A DNA stretch of 64,000 bases from Methylobacterium sp. CB376 (GTDB taxonomy: Bacteria; Pseudomonadota; Alphaproteobacteria; Rhizobiales; Beijerinckiaceae), in contig NZ_CP121648.1 of assembly GCF_029714205.1 (NCBI RefSeq), forward strand, positions 2,108,001 through 2,172,000, in the 5' to 3' direction. The position numbers were made by a program, and so were the translations under genes. This document shows, piece after piece, positions 16,671-25,839 of the stretch; position 1 is the stretch's first letter; each line of letters starts with the position of its first letter. The notes beneath the pieces were generated by a model, which had not been told where the DNA came from, did no database searches, and saw only the letters and a list, made by a program, of their open reading frames with translations.

Positions 16671-16834
16671 CGGAGCGCACGCGCTGCGGGCCGGCTACAT
16701 CACCACGGCCGCGGAGCGCGGGGCCGACATGGCCCGGATCATGGACCAGAGCGGCTATCGAGATCCGCGGACAGTGGTGGGCTCCATCCGGCGGGCGAAT
16801 GCCTTCAAGGGGCACTCGGGGCAGGGTTTCTGTA
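16671..16834 (+). pseudogene. Integrase/recombinase C-terminal remnant 2
   Basis: [20 protein letters not shown] ... [20 protein letters not shown] keeps the box II HxLR motif and the end of a tyrosine recombinase, with a Tyr-less final segment as in decayed copies. The expected ending GFL-stop is broken by loss of one C (GGTTTC-TGTAATG), so the natural TAA that would overlap the next ATG is out of frame. Confidence 0.5.
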
Positions 16835-17110
16835 ATGGAGCGTCCACGTCGCGTCGGCATGGCTTGGTACCGGTCCGAGGACTACGCCCGGATGCGAGCG
16901 TTCATGCAGGACGCAGACCGGCTACCCACCAGCTACGAAGCTTGGCGGATCTCGGCGGAGCAGGTGGAGGGCGAGGTGACGCGCAGCGGCGTGACCATGG
17001 TCCGCGTCCTCGTCGAGCCCGATGAGTTCGCCGCCGGGTGCAACGAGCACGGATTGCAAGCCGATGGCGCCGCGCGAGCCCGGTTCGCGAACGAGAGGAT
17101 CGCGGGCTGA
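16835..17110 (+). CDS. Hypothetical 91-aa protein
   Basis: [20 protein letters not shown] then a soluble mixed fold ([35 protein letters not shown]). It starts where the integrase remnant should end, as if once coupled to it. An inner start at 16859 (MAWYRSEDY) is also possible. I recall similar small proteins in Rhizobiales but cannot name the family. Confidence 0.55.
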   Translation: MERPRRVGMAWYRSEDYARMRAFMQDADRLPTSYEAWRISAEQVEGEVTRSGVTMVRVLVEPDEFAAGCNEHGLQADGAARARFANERIAG

Positions 17111-17455
17111 GGCGCCTCATGGATCCATCAGGGTACCACGCCCTGAACACCTGCTCGGCCGTCGTCCATCCCGAAGGCGAGATCCGATATGCCTCTCCCG
17201 ACCGAGCATCAAGTCCGCGCCCTGCCCGCCGGAGCCCGGCCGGCGCGCGAGGTCCGATGAGATCAAGGCGTCATCGCGCGGGGCCGCGGCAGGTTCCGGC
17301 AGCGCGGCGGCCATCAGGCTTTCCGTTTCTCCTCCCGGCCTTCGCAGAGCACCGTCATCGGCCTTCTGCCACACAAGGTTTGTGTGATCCGCCTCACGGA
17401 AGCCGATCTCAGCCGACGCCATCCTGCTCTCACCTGACATGAAGAGGAGCAGGAC
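17111..17455. other. Intergenic stretch
   Basis: No supported gene. It is GC-rich DNA leading to the secreted Gly/His-rich protein. An AGGAGCAGGAC site lies at its right end. Confidence 0.4.
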
Positions 17456-17680
17456 ATGATCAAGACCATTCTGAGCGCTGCCATCATCTCCGGCGTGGCC
17501 GCTGTCGCCCTGGCCGGATCTGCCGAAGCACGTGGCTTCGGTGGGCGCGGGTTCAGCGGACACGGCTTCCATCACGGCTTCCACGGTGGTGGCTTCCATC
17601 GGTTCGGCGGCTTTTACAGCGGTTCTTACGACCGTTGTGGCTACGGCTGGGGCTACTCGCGTGTCTGCTATTCCCGCTAA
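17456..17680 (+). CDS. Secreted Gly/His/Phe-rich small protein
   Basis: 74 aa. The signal peptide MIKTILSAAIISGVAAVALA ends at SAEA. The mature part is Gly-His-Phe-rich (GFGGRGFSGHGF, HHGFHGGGFHRFGGF) with two Cys near the end (DRCGYGWGYSRVCYSR). Such proteins are common in Methylobacterium and may bind metal, but no role is proven. Good ribosome site AGGAG. Confidence 0.7.
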   Translation: MIKTILSAAIISGVAAVALAGSAEARGFGGRGFSGHGFHHGFHGGGFHRFGGFYSGSYDRCGYGWGYSRVCYSR

Positions 17681-17742
17681 GGCACTCTGAAGCCGGGCGG
17701 CTCTCATCGAGAGATGCAGGGCCGCCCTAACCCGCGTCAGAT

Positions 17743-18635
17743 GGGCGTGTCGCAAACGCGGATGGGTCCGCATTCACAGGCCGTTAGGCATACCCGCCCA
17801 GCTTGCCGCTCCGCTTCGGAGCTGGCCCATGATCCTGAACGCTCTCGCCCTCAAGCTGAACAGAAAGGCCCGTGGCGACTTCCGGGGCCGGCACTTCGAA
17901 GCCGCCCTCATTGTCCAGGCCGGCTCCTGGTACCTGCGCTACGCGCTGAGCTATCGTGACATCGAGGAGATGCTCCTGGAGCGCGGCCTCACGGTCGACC
18001 ACTCCACCGTCAACCGTTGGGTGCTCGCCTACGCGCCGGCCATCGAGCGCCGCCTGCGCCGGTTCCGCAAACCGCACTGTGGCTCCGTGCGCGTGGACGA
18101 GACCTACATCCGCGTCCGGGGTCAGTGGCGCTACCTGTACCGGGCCATCGACAAGCATGGCGAGGCGGTCGACTTCCTGCTCACCGCCAACCCCGACCTG
18201 GAAGCCGCCAAGCGCTTCTTCCGCAAGATGCTACAGGATCATCCGCTTCTCGCGCCCGACCGGATCGGCACTGACGGCGCCGGCCCCTACTCGCCAGCCA
18301 TCGCCGAGAGCCGCAAGGAGGGCCTGCTGCCGCGCGCTCCGACCCACCACGTCAGCAAGCACCTGCAGCAGGGGATCGAGAGCGACCACTTCCGGGTGAA
18401 GCGGGCGATGCCGCGGGTGGGCGGGTTCCGCTCCTTCCACACGGCCCGGCGCACGATCCAGGGCTTCGAGGCGATGCTGTGGCTGCGCAAGGGCTTCGGG
18501 TTCGCGGGCGCGTGGACCGTGCGGGAGCAGAACCACTTGCTCGCGCACTGCTTCGGCCTTCCCGTCGCGAACAAAGGGTGAAAGCGGGGCGGCAGAGGTC
18601 CTTCCGCGGCCTGCAGCCGGGTTTGCGACAGGCCC
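17743..18635 (+). mobile_element. IS6-family element, copy 1 (intact)
   Basis: 893 bp bounded by GGGCGTGTCGCAAAC and the inverse of GGGCCTGTCGCAAAC. It carries one full transposase. The 8-bp flanks differ (CGTCAGAT and CCGGACTG), so there is no target duplication, as expected after IS6-type cointegrate events or homologous recombination. Its insertion cuts a minus-strand gene whose start is at 18745. Confidence 0.92.
17829..18581 (+). CDS. IS6-family transposase (copy 1)
   Basis: 250 aa, full length for this group. The DDE core shows [13 protein letters not shown] (first Asp), [12 protein letters not shown] (second Asp) and IESDHFRVK (final Glu, matching the IS6 signature). It catalyses replicative, cointegrate-forming transposition. 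Start ATG 17829 (MILNALALKLNRKARGDF) is conserved in all copies here. It is the best candidate for an active source for its broken relatives and possibly the MITEs. Confidence 0.95.
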   Translation: MILNALALKLNRKARGDFRGRHFEAALIVQAGSWYLRYALSYRDIEEMLLERGLTVDHSTVNRWVLAYAPAIERRLRRFRKPHCGSVRVDETYIRVRGQWRYLYRAIDKHGEAVDFLLTANPDLEAAKRFFRKMLQDHPLLAPDRIGTDGAGPYSPAIAESRKEGLLPRAPTHHVSKHLQQGIESDHFRVKRAMPRVGGFRSFHTARRTIQGFEAMLWLRKGFGFAGAWTVREQNHLLAHCFGLPVANKG

Positions 18636-18745
18636 CCGGACTGCACGAACTCGCCGAGCGCCTGGCGTAGGGCGGTGTAGCGAGCACTGACGGCGTCCTC
18701 CCGCGTAGAAGGAGTTTCGGTCGGGGCACGCCGGAACACGCGCAT
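18636..18745 (-). pseudogene. 5' scrap of a gene cut by IS6 copy 1
   Basis: MRVFRRAPTETPSTREDAVS then RYTALRQALGEFVQSGG reads as a natural protein N-terminus and stops at the IS6 boundary. Family unknown. Confidence 0.35.
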
Positions 18746-19134
18746 GGCTCTCGTCGCGTGAGCGGGAGGTCGGTGAGCTTGTCCTACACCGACAAAGATT
18801 AAGGCCATCTGGCAGATGAATGGAACCTGCTCACGCTCGCGGCCCGGCCCTCCTGCGCTCGCATCTGTGCCCAGCGGCGTCAGCGCCGCTGGGCAGTCGT
18901 CCGCGCCCGCAGAGTATGACGGCAGCCTTGGCCAGCCAGCCGCGGCAGCACGAGGCGAGCTGAAGGTCGTCCTGGGTAACCACCGAGATCGCGCTGTCAG
19001 AGCGTCTCGCACCCCGTCGACCAGGGAGATCGGAGCGCAGATCACCAGCCGATGGAGGGCCAGGCCTTTCGTCACGCGCTCACCGTCAGCAGGATCTCCT
19101 GCCCGTGCGGGTGAACCTGGCGAAGCTTGGCTCC
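18746..19134. other. Stretch without recognisable genes
   Basis: Open frames here are shadows with poor protein character. I see no repeat or hairpin worth naming. Confidence 0.4.
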
Positions 19135-19317
19135 TCAGACAAGGAGCGCGATCAGCAAGTCGGCCACGACGCCGCCGGTCACGGCGAGGCCCAGCAGAAC
19201 AACGCTGCTCAGCTGATCGAGAGTGTTCACGTCCCGGCTATCCCGGTGGAGCACCTGGTTGGCGGGCCCGTTGCTGGCAGAGGTCGTCTTCACGTTGGGG
19301 TAAACGCGTACGGTCAT
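19135..19317 (-). CDS. Small membrane protein
   Basis: 60 aa. A polar N-terminal half (MTVRVYPNVKTTSASNGPAN) is followed by one C-terminal hydrophobic helix (SSVVLLGLAVTGGVVADLL). A strong GAGGAGG ribosome site lies six bases before the ATG. Function unknown. Confidence 0.6.
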   Translation of the reverse strand: MTVRVYPNVKTTSASNGPANQVLHRDSRDVNTLDQLSSVVLLGLAVTGGVVADLLIALLV

Positions 19318-19563
19318 GAGCGCCTCCTCGGGGTGAAACGTCTCTCTCCAGCAAAAGTGTCAGCTCGGCGTCGGCCGTGCTGGCTCCACTTTCGCCAGGC
19401 TTGAGGGCTGCCCAAAACAGCAGAGTCCGGAACTTTGATCTGTTTCGGATAATTCACCCAAGCTCTCCACTGTTGCGGAAAACCGGACGAAAACAGAAGC
19501 CCTTTACATACGTTGGAACCCTGGCGTCAGTCCCTAGTTCCTCCGCCGAGCAGGTGGTGAACG

Positions 19564-20094
19564 ATGACGCGAGGCTCTGACCCGAACGAAGGCGTGAATG
19601 GCGACGATCAGCCCAGCTCTGTTCATCATGCAGAGATGCGGGCGGAGACACCCGTAAGCACAAACAGGTCGGCTGATCGCTCAGGAATATACCAAAGCAT
19701 TCCGCTGGCTGAGGAAAGCGCCCGGATCGACAAGCGCGTGGTCGAGACGGGTCGGGTGCGGGTGCGGACCCACGTCGCGCTGAGCGAGCAGGTGCTGCGC
19801 GAGACCCTGCGCAGCGACGCCGTCGGGGTGAGCCGCGTCCCGATCGACCGCGTCATCGCCGACGGCGAGCCGGCCCCTCAGGTTCGCACCGAGGCGGGGG
19901 TGACCATCATCCCCGTCCTGGAAGAGGTCCTCGTGGTCGAGAAGCGCCTCATCCTCAAGGAGCAGGTGCATATCCGCCAGACGACCCGGTGGGAGGACGT
20001 GGAGCTCCCCGTCACCCTGCGCCGCCAGCACGCGACCATCGAGCGTCTCCGGCCCGATGGCACCCCCAATCCCGATTTCCCCACGGAGGAGTAG
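19564..20094 (+). CDS. DUF2382 (YsnF/AvaK-type) stress protein
   Basis: 176 aa. The DUF2382 signature is visible: SIPLAEESARIDKRVVETGR, then EEVLVVEKRLILKEQVHIRQ. These proteins are linked to general stress and desiccation responses, without a defined activity. The gene is followed after three bases by another DUF2382 protein, so they form an operon. Confidence 0.85.
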   Translation: MTRGSDPNEGVNGDDQPSSVHHAEMRAETPVSTNRSADRSGIYQSIPLAEESARIDKRVVETGRVRVRTHVALSEQVLRETLRSDAVGVSRVPIDRVIADGEPAPQVRTEAGVTIIPVLEEVLVVEKRLILKEQVHIRQTTRWEDVELPVTLRRQHATIERLRPDGTPNPDFPTEE

Positions 20095-20097
20095 AGC

Positions 20098-21003
20098 ATG
20101 TCGCAGACCATCACGGCCCTCTTCGACAATCGCCGCGAGGCCGAGGCCGCCATCGAGCGCGTCGTCGCGCTCGGCGTGCCCCGCGCGCGCATCCGCCTCT
20201 CCCCGGAGACCCAGAGCAGCACCACGGCGACGGGCACGTCCTACGACCATCGCCGGGACGAGGGCGGCTTCTGGGCGTCCCTGAAGGACATCTTCATGCC
20301 CGACGAGGACCGCTACGCCTACGCCGAGGGCATGAGCCGGGGCGGCACCATGGTGATCGTCACGGCCGAGCCGGGCGATGCCAGCCGGATCGCGGACGTG
20401 CTCGAGGGCGCGGGCGCGGTGCACATGGACGAGCGCGAGGCGGCGTGGCGCCGCGAGGGCTGGACCGGCTACCCCGCCGCTGCCTCGGGCACCGCCGCGA
20501 CGACCGGAACCGCCGCTTCGGCCTCCATGGCGACGGCCGGGCCCGCCGCGACCGCGCGCGGTGGCACGGTGGCGACCGGCACGACCGCGGGCCGCGATGA
20601 GACGATCCCGGTGGCCGAGGAGCGGCTGCGGGTCGGCAAGCGGGTGGCCGAGGCCGGCCGCGTGCGGGTGCGTTCCTACGTGGTCGAGACGCCCGTGCAG
20701 GAGCAGGTGGCTTTGCGCGAAGAGCGCGTCCATCTCGAGCGCCGGCCGGTGGACCGGGCGCTGACCCAGGCCGACGAGCGGCTGTTCGCCGAGCGGACGA
20801 TCGAGGCCGCCGAGCGGGCCGAGGAGGCGGTGGTCTCGAAGGACGTCCGCGTGAAGGAGGAGATCGGGTTGCGCAAGGACGTCGAGCAGCGCACCGAGAC
20901 CGTCTCCGACAAGGTCCGCCGGACCGAGGTCGAGATCGAGGACGAGCGCGGCAAGGTCACCCGCACCGGCACGACGGACACCCCCACCACGCCGCGGCGC
21001 TGA
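20098..21003 (+). CDS. Stress protein: GSP17M-like domain plus DUF2382
   Basis: 301 aa. The N-terminal ~110 residues resemble the general stress protein 17M domain (TITALFDNRREAEAAIERVV, GGTMVIVTAEPGDASRIADV). An Ala/Thr/Gly-rich linker leads to a DUF2382 domain (ETIPVAEERLRVGKRVAEAG, EEAVVSKDVRVKEEIGLRKD). Highly charged C-terminus. It is co-transcribed with the shorter DUF2382 gene upstream, whose stop is three bases away. The pair looks intact, unlike many neighbours. Confidence 0.88.
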   Translation: MSQTITALFDNRREAEAAIERVVALGVPRARIRLSPETQSSTTATGTSYDHRRDEGGFWASLKDIFMPDEDRYAYAEGMSRGGTMVIVTAEPGDASRIADVLEGAGAVHMDEREAAWRREGWTGYPAAASGTAATTGTAASASMATAGPAATARGGTVATGTTAGRDETIPVAEERLRVGKRVAEAGRVRVRSYVVETPVQEQVALREERVHLERRPVDRALTQADERLFAERTIEAAERAEEAVVSKDVRVKEEIGLRKDVEQRTETVSDKVRRTEVEIEDERGKVTRTGTTDTPTTPRR

Positions 21004-21675
21004 CCACCTCGACGGCGATGGCGCGGCCCGGGTGTGGCCGCCCCACAACGGCGCCACCCGTCCGCACAATGGCCCCTCGCTCAGACTGGGCGAGGCGCCG
21101 TGCCGCATGTCCGTGCACCGGATCCTGAACCCGAAGGCGGCGTGACGGGCGGGCCGCAAGGAGACGTGACAGCCACCCTCGGCCCGGTGGCGACGCGGCC
21201 GGAGCCTACCTGCACGCTGAACGGTTCGGCCGCGCCACGGGGACACCTTCTCGGGTCCTGTCTCCGGCGCAATTCGCGTCGAGTGCGGACAGGAATAGCG
21301 GCCCGGGTGGCGCGATTAACCCATGTTGTCGAAGCCATCCCTTCGGCACACCCGCATCGACACTGAGCCGGCCGGGCCACCACCCCCGCGCCGGCTTCTC
21401 TTTGCGACGAGGAGCCTGGCGCAGGCCAAGATGTTGGTCGATCGGACAGGCACCAGTTTCCCCTGTGAACGATGCCCGGCAAGGTCCTAACCCTCCGCCG
21501 GGCGTTCGCGCGTCTGGATGCGGGCCATTCAGCGCGGAACTTAAGCATTCAAGGAAAGTTCCTGCTCCGCTCAACCGCCCGGCGGGAGATCCTTCATGAG
21601 CCTCGGCACCGACGGTAAGCGCGCCAATCAGGCGCCTTAAACTTTGGTTAAAACACAGATACGCCGCGGCTGTGC
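21004..21675. other. Intergenic stretch with second copy of the 41-bp repeat
   Basis: No gene is supported. It contains the 41-bp repeat copy at 21478-21518. The right part becomes lower in GC and leads to a very short membrane peptide on the minus strand. Confidence 0.4.
21478..21518. repeat. 41-bp dispersed repeat, copy 2
   Basis: Same orientation as 12837-12877, two mismatches. Both sit in gene-free DNA. Confidence 0.75.
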
Positions 21676-21759
21676 TTAGTGCAGCAGAAGCATGCTTATA
21701 GCAAGGCTTACGCTTGCCGTGCTGAGAAGGCCGATACTTGCTACCGTTTCTGCGATCAT
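21676..21759 (-). CDS. 27-aa membrane micropeptide
   Basis: MIAETVASIGLLSTASVSLA followed by ISMLLLH is almost all hydrophobic. It has a near-perfect AGGGAGG ribosome site five bases before the ATG. It lies alone in otherwise empty DNA of lower GC. It could be a small membrane regulator or a type I toxin-like peptide; neither is shown. Confidence 0.4.
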   Translation of the reverse strand: MIAETVASIGLLSTASVSLAISMLLLH

Positions 21760-21923
21760 CGCCGCCTCCCTATGCTTGTTGAGACTGGCCATAGCGGGCA
21801 TCAGGTGATTTGGCAACTCGGAGAGGCGGCCTAATTCATGCTCAGGTCACACATATCTAGCCAGTAATCAGCTTGCACACGGTCCAATCGACGGCCTTAA
21901 GTGCCTCGGATTGTTAACTGCCA

Positions 21924-22622
21924 ATGACACGCGACCGGATGCCGAGGGAACTGGCCGGGCAGTACGCTGCCGCCCGGCTGAGCGACGCCGAGTACGAGAG
22001 ATTGGACCGGGAGATCCGCGCGAACGTGCCGGTGCAGAGCCGGCGCTTCTGGGCCAAGCGGGTGAGGCCAAACCTCGGGAGACGTGCCGCCTCCCACCAC
22101 CGCAGGATCGCCTGTAGCGGCCCGCTGCCGCCCACGCTCGCCGCCCGCTACACGCCCCACAAGCTCGCCGTCCTTGGCGTCATGGGGGACGCGCTGCGGT
22201 CCGAGATGTCGGTAGCCGAGATTGCCGCTAGAGCAGGTGTCTGCATCCGAACGGCGCAGTCTGCGTTGGGACTCGCGGAGAGGGGCGGCCTGCTCACCAT
22301 CACAGAGCGGCCGAGGAAGGGCGCCAAGTCGATGACCAACGTGATCGACGTGACAAGTCGCGAGTGGCAGCAGTGGTTGAGCCATTCCCGGCGGCGGAGA
22401 GGAATAGGGTGCAAGCCGCTGCACCCCTCAGGTATGCAGAGTTCTCCTAATACGCCGGAACGGGTCGGAGACGTCGTTCGGCTCTCGGTGAAGCGGGCGG
22501 CGGCACCCTCGGTGCGCGTCCCAGCGATGGTGTTGCCAGCCCCGGAGGAGCCGAAGGAAGGGTCAAAGGCCGCCCTGGCGCGCTTTCAGCGGGCCTTCGT
22601 CAGGAACAGCGACGATGTCTGA
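21924..22622 (+). CDS. Helix-turn-helix protein, plasmid replication/regulator-like
   Basis: 232 aa. The central domain is a winged HTH: PHKLAVLGVMGDALRSEMSV, then AEIAARAGVCIRTAQSALGL, GLLTITERPRKGAKSMTNVI, then SREWQQWL. This pattern recurs in plasmid-borne HTH/replication-associated proteins of Methylobacterium. The start ATG 21924 gives an N-terminal helical region. Its last eight bases overlap the next gene. Consistent with plasmid-derived DNA in the island. Confidence 0.6.
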   Translation: MTRDRMPRELAGQYAAARLSDAEYERLDREIRANVPVQSRRFWAKRVRPNLGRRAASHHRRIACSGPLPPTLAARYTPHKLAVLGVMGDALRSEMSVAEIAARAGVCIRTAQSALGLAERGGLLTITERPRKGAKSMTNVIDVTSREWQQWLSHSRRRRGIGCKPLHPSGMQSSPNTPERVGDVVRLSVKRAAAPSVRVPAMVLPAPEEPKEGSKAALARFQRAFVRNSDDV

Positions 22623-22827
22623 GTTCTCTCGGATCAAAGAGACTGTCGATCGCGTCCTGGTTTCGAGTCAGTCAGACGAGGTGACGCGCATGCTCGCGAC
22701 AGCTTTGCGCCAGATGGCGGACATCGTAGAGCACCAAAGCTGGCGTATCGCGACACTGGAAGAAGCGAACCGCGAGACGGAACGTCGTCTCTCTCCGCGG
22801 GATGATGAAGAGCCGCCCGTCCCGTGA
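22615..22827 (+). CDS. Hypothetical 70-aa coiled-coil-like protein
   Basis: MSEFSRIKETVDRVLVSSQS, then LATALRQMADIVEHQSWRIA and TLEEANRETERRL form continuous helix. It overlaps the HTH gene by eight bases, so the two are co-translated. Confidence 0.6.
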   Translation: MSEFSRIKETVDRVLVSSQSDEVTRMLATALRQMADIVEHQSWRIATLEEANRETERRLSPRDDEEPPVP

Positions 22828-23314
22828 AAGAGGGTACCGGCCGCGCCTCTCACCATGTCGATGACCGCCGGCTCTCGGTGTTGTTGCGGTCACTGCCGAG
22901 TGGGCCGTGCCAAGCTATCGTCCAGACCTGGCAGACGGGCGAGACTACTTGGGCGCGACCGGCGCGCAACTCGTTGGGAGCGGAGAGAAAAGCCCGCCGC
23001 AGCAGGGCCGGGCGGGCTGAAGTACAGCTCAAGACGCTCACACCAAAGCACGATGTTCCCGGCAACGAAACTATCATCATGCTGCGCTGTGCTGGATTGT
23101 GTGGTTTCAGACAATTTGAGCGGTGCGATTATAGCCAAGCAAGTCCACATTTCAACGTAAGCTAACGGATTGCCCGCTGCACGTTCCTCAGGTCAGTGCC
23201 GTCTGCACATTGCGCAGGTTGAGCGCTGTCATGTCGGAGAAGCCGGTCGTTCGCATAATCGGTAGTATGGGGCGAGAAGCGTCCACTACGGCGGAACGGC
23301 ACCAGGTGGCGCAT
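22828..23314. other. Stretch without recognisable genes
   Basis: Short frames only, none with a convincing start or composition. It leads to the 3' end of the AraC remnant on the opposite strand. Confidence 0.35.
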
Positions 23315-23770
23315 TCACTCAGGCAAACGCCTGCGCTGACGAACACGAGCACCGTCTGGACGCTCCGCACAACAAAGCGGTTCAACCTGCTGGTGCTTCT
23401 TCCGCCATGCGCTTGGCGTCGTGCCGGTCCAGCGCCGGAAGGCGTGCGTGAACGCGGCCGGCTCCGAGAATTCCAGCGCGTCCGAGATCTCCGCCAAGCG
23501 CATGTCGGTGTTAACCAACAAATGCTTCGCAACTTTAAACCGCGCTTCGTTGAGAACTTTCGTGAAAGTTGTACCCTCGGACTTCAGCCGGCGGCTTAGT
23601 GTGCGCCGAGTGAACCCAATCACCTCTGCGATTTCTACTTCACTGATTGGCATTTCAATCACAAAGGCGCGCAAACGTTGAGAGAATGTGTCTGCCATGT
23701 CTGGAGCGGATACGATAGTCTCGGAACGCATAGCTAAGCAAGCCCAACAGACTTGTGAGTATGGAATCAA
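23315..23770 (-). pseudogene. AraC-family regulator, DNA-binding domain only
   Basis: The frame carries both AraC HTH motifs: EIAEVIGFTRRTLSRRLKSE and LAEISDALEFSEPAAFTHAF, followed by the family hallmark WTGTTPSAWR. The ligand-binding N-terminal ~200 residues of this OruR-type group are absent, so it is a remnant or an unusually short regulator. Possible starts are ATG 23770 or 23698. Lower GC than its neighbours. Confidence 0.7.
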
Positions 23771-24148
23771 TACTATCCATCGCGTGATAGCGCAACCAGC
23801 GGCCGGATCAACGAACCCTGTCGGGCCGGCATCTCGCGCGCGGGGCGGCGCGGGGCGCGTAATGGCCTGTATGGGACCCGTTATGGCGCCTTTGGACAGT
23901 CTCCGAAAGCATTCCGGCGTGCCTCAGACTGGCCGTCAGTCGAGGGCCAGTCTATCGTCCTCCGGCGGGACCTTGCGGGCCACCATCTCGACTGTGCTAG
24001 TCTTTGGGCGTCCGCTCCAGGCCCGCACGCCCGGAGCAGGGCCGCGGGCCGGGTCCGAAAGCGGCACTGAAGACCCGGCCCGCTCAAAGGAACGCCGGCT
24101 CGGGAGGGGGAAGCCCGGCCGGCGTCGAAGGGGGAAGGTCCATACTCC
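23771..24148. other. Stretch without recognisable genes
   Basis: No frame with credible start and composition. No clear repeat. Confidence 0.35.
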
Positions 24149-24436
24149 TCATTCATCGCGTGGCCGCCCGGTCGGTTCCGGCCGCTGAGCCGCGCCGGCG
24201 TACCTCTCCGCGATGCCCTCCACGATGGCCCGGAGGTTCGCGACGACCCACGAGCAAGCCGGCGGCCGGCCGGCGTTGAAGAACCAATCGCCCGTGTCGG
24301 TCGGCTCGATGATGAGCGCCTCGGGCACGCGGTCGAGGTCGCCATCCCTGCCTGCCAGTGCTGGATACGGTTGCCGGGGCCCTGGTGAGATCGGCGAGCC
24401 GGCCGGCACCGAAGTGCTCCGCCGGCACGGGATCAT
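24149..24436 (-). pseudogene. Coding-like scrap
   Basis: From about 24340 the minus frame reads GDLDRVPEALIIEPTDTGDW then VVANLRAIVEGIAERYAGAA, a plausible protein C-terminus. The part nearer 24436 lacks character, so the 5' end was probably replaced. Confidence 0.3.
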
Positions 24437-24479
24437 GGGCGGTCCAGTTTATGGCTCCAGCTCGTCGGCCATTTCGGCG

Positions 24480-24737
24480 CTACGCATTGTCGGGATCTTG
24501 CTTGCCGCCTTCGATGACCGAAAAATTCATCCGATGATGTATCGAGTATGTTTGTTTGATCGCTTGCAGAAAAGATGCGTGTCCAGGATCAAGGTTTGCA
24601 AGAAATCCATCGAGGGCCGACTCTGTTTCTTTCTCGTTGGTAAGGCCACTGCGCTCCAATACACGCAAAATGTGCCTGAGGATCAGAGCGGTTCCTATTT
24701 GAACAGCGTCAACGGAAACCGGCTCTTGATCGGCCAT
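24480..24737 (-). CDS. Hypothetical 85-aa helical protein
   Basis: MADQEPVSVDAVQIGTALIL, then HILRVLERSGLTNEKETESA, then FLANLDPGHASFLQAIKQTY: a small soluble helical protein from ATG 24737. The same frame stays open upstream to about 25000 and reads PNGKWIPVTMQVGANSNQST and VAINVDVTGAKGNTEIHEMV, which also looks like protein. This may be the C-terminal part of a longer broken gene. Confidence 0.5.
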   Translation of the reverse strand: MADQEPVSVDAVQIGTALILRHILRVLERSGLTNEKETESALDGFLANLDPGHASFLQAIKQTYSIHHRMNFSVIEGGKQDPDNA

Positions 24738-25061
24738 TGACGCATTCTCCCTCTTGTCCTCAGCCGCGGCGTTGGCGGGCATTGTCCACCTTGCTGGGAA
24801 TAGTTCGGTCGAGGCTGGCGTCATACGCCTGGAGCCCGGCCCCACACCGCTACTCACCATTTCGTGGATCTCAGTGTTGCCCTTGGCGCCGGTCACGTCG
24901 ACGTTGATCGCTACGCAGTTCGGCGCGGTCGACTGGTTCGAGTTGGCGCCGACCTGCATCGTGACAGGGATCCACTTGCCGTTCGGGAGCGGCACGTAGG
25001 CTTCCGGCTTGCGCTCCTCGCCGATCTCGCTCCGGCCCGGCCGTACGCCTACATCCCCGCC

Positions 25062-25319
25062 ATGCCCGACACGCCCACCGTCGGCGAGCTGTTCAAGCTC
25101 AACGCTGTCACCGACGAGCAGCTCAACACCGCTGTGCGGGAGTACCTGGACGACCCCACGCCCGACATGCGCCTGATCGCGAAGGGCGTGGCGATCGACA
25201 TCGCCGCGGCCGTGGCGAACCACGAAATCCCCAGAGACGTGCTGGAGGATCCCGGCCTCGGCGACCGGGCGCGCCGCATGGTGGTCAGGACGGCGATCCT
25301 GATGGCGCGGGCCGGTTGA
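25062..25319 (+). CDS. Small protein of family A (intact copy)
   Basis: 85 aa, MPDTPTVGELFKLNAVTDEQ ... AKGVAIDIAAAVANHEIPRD ... MVVRTAILMARAG. It is the intact relative of the interrupted gene at 10228. Predicted all-helical and soluble; no known family. It is followed by a strong bidirectional terminator and faces the gene at 25379. Confidence 0.6.
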   Translation: MPDTPTVGELFKLNAVTDEQLNTAVREYLDDPTPDMRLIAKGVAIDIAAAVANHEIPRDVLEDPGLGDRARRMVVRTAILMARAG

Positions 25320-25330
25320 GCGAGACAATC

Positions 25331-25367
25331 ATGGGCCTGATGGGGCCGTCCACCCCATCAGGCCCAT
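25331..25367. terminator. Bidirectional terminator
   Basis: ATGGGCCTGATGGGG / CCCCATCAGGCCCAT is a perfect 15-bp stem with a 7-base loop, placed exactly between two convergent genes. Confidence 0.85.
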
Positions 25368-25378
25368 CGTCCTCGCGG

Positions 25379-25666
25379 TCACGGCTGAGCCTGCATGGCC
25401 TGGAGATAGGCCCGGCGGCAGTGCAGAGCCGCCAGAGTCTCCTCGATCTCCCGCAGCACTTGGCGCGCCTCCGCGGTGTCCTGGCCGCGGCGCTCCTGGG
25501 CCTCAACCAGTAACACCTGCTCGGCTTGGCGCGCGGCCCCCTCGGCGATGAGCTGCTCGATGACGTCGAGGGCGGTGTCCTCGGGAAGCTCGGCCATGGC
25601 GGGCTCCATGGGGTCTGACCCTGGATACTCGGCGAGTATGGCGATCAGGGGCGCAATCCGGGACAT
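25379..25666 (-). CDS. Hypothetical 95-aa helical protein
   Basis: Starts MSRIAPLIAILAEYPGSDPM. The rest is a long Ala/Glu/Arg-rich helix (TALDVIEQLIAEGAARQAEQ, ARQVLREIEETLAAL). It is convergent with the family A gene and shares its terminator. Family unknown. Confidence 0.5.
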   Translation of the reverse strand: MSRIAPLIAILAEYPGSDPMEPAMAELPEDTALDVIEQLIAEGAARQAEQVLLVEAQERRGQDTAEARQVLREIEETLAALHCRRAYLQAMQAQP

Positions 25667-25839
25667 GAGTGCACCCTTTCCTGCAGTACTTCGTCAACCA
25701 TCCTGCGGCAGGCTGATCTAGCCGAGCTGATGCCCCATCCTGCTCGGCCCTGGCGGCGGCCCGACACTAACCCGTTCGCAGAGTCTGTCGGGTCGTCGCC
25801 TCCGGGATTTCGAGACCGCTCACCCCCGTTGCGTCTCCG

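Noticed and set aside
19681..21246. 521-codon minus-strand open frame over the DUF2382 genes
   Set aside because: Shadow of two well-supported genes on the plus strand.
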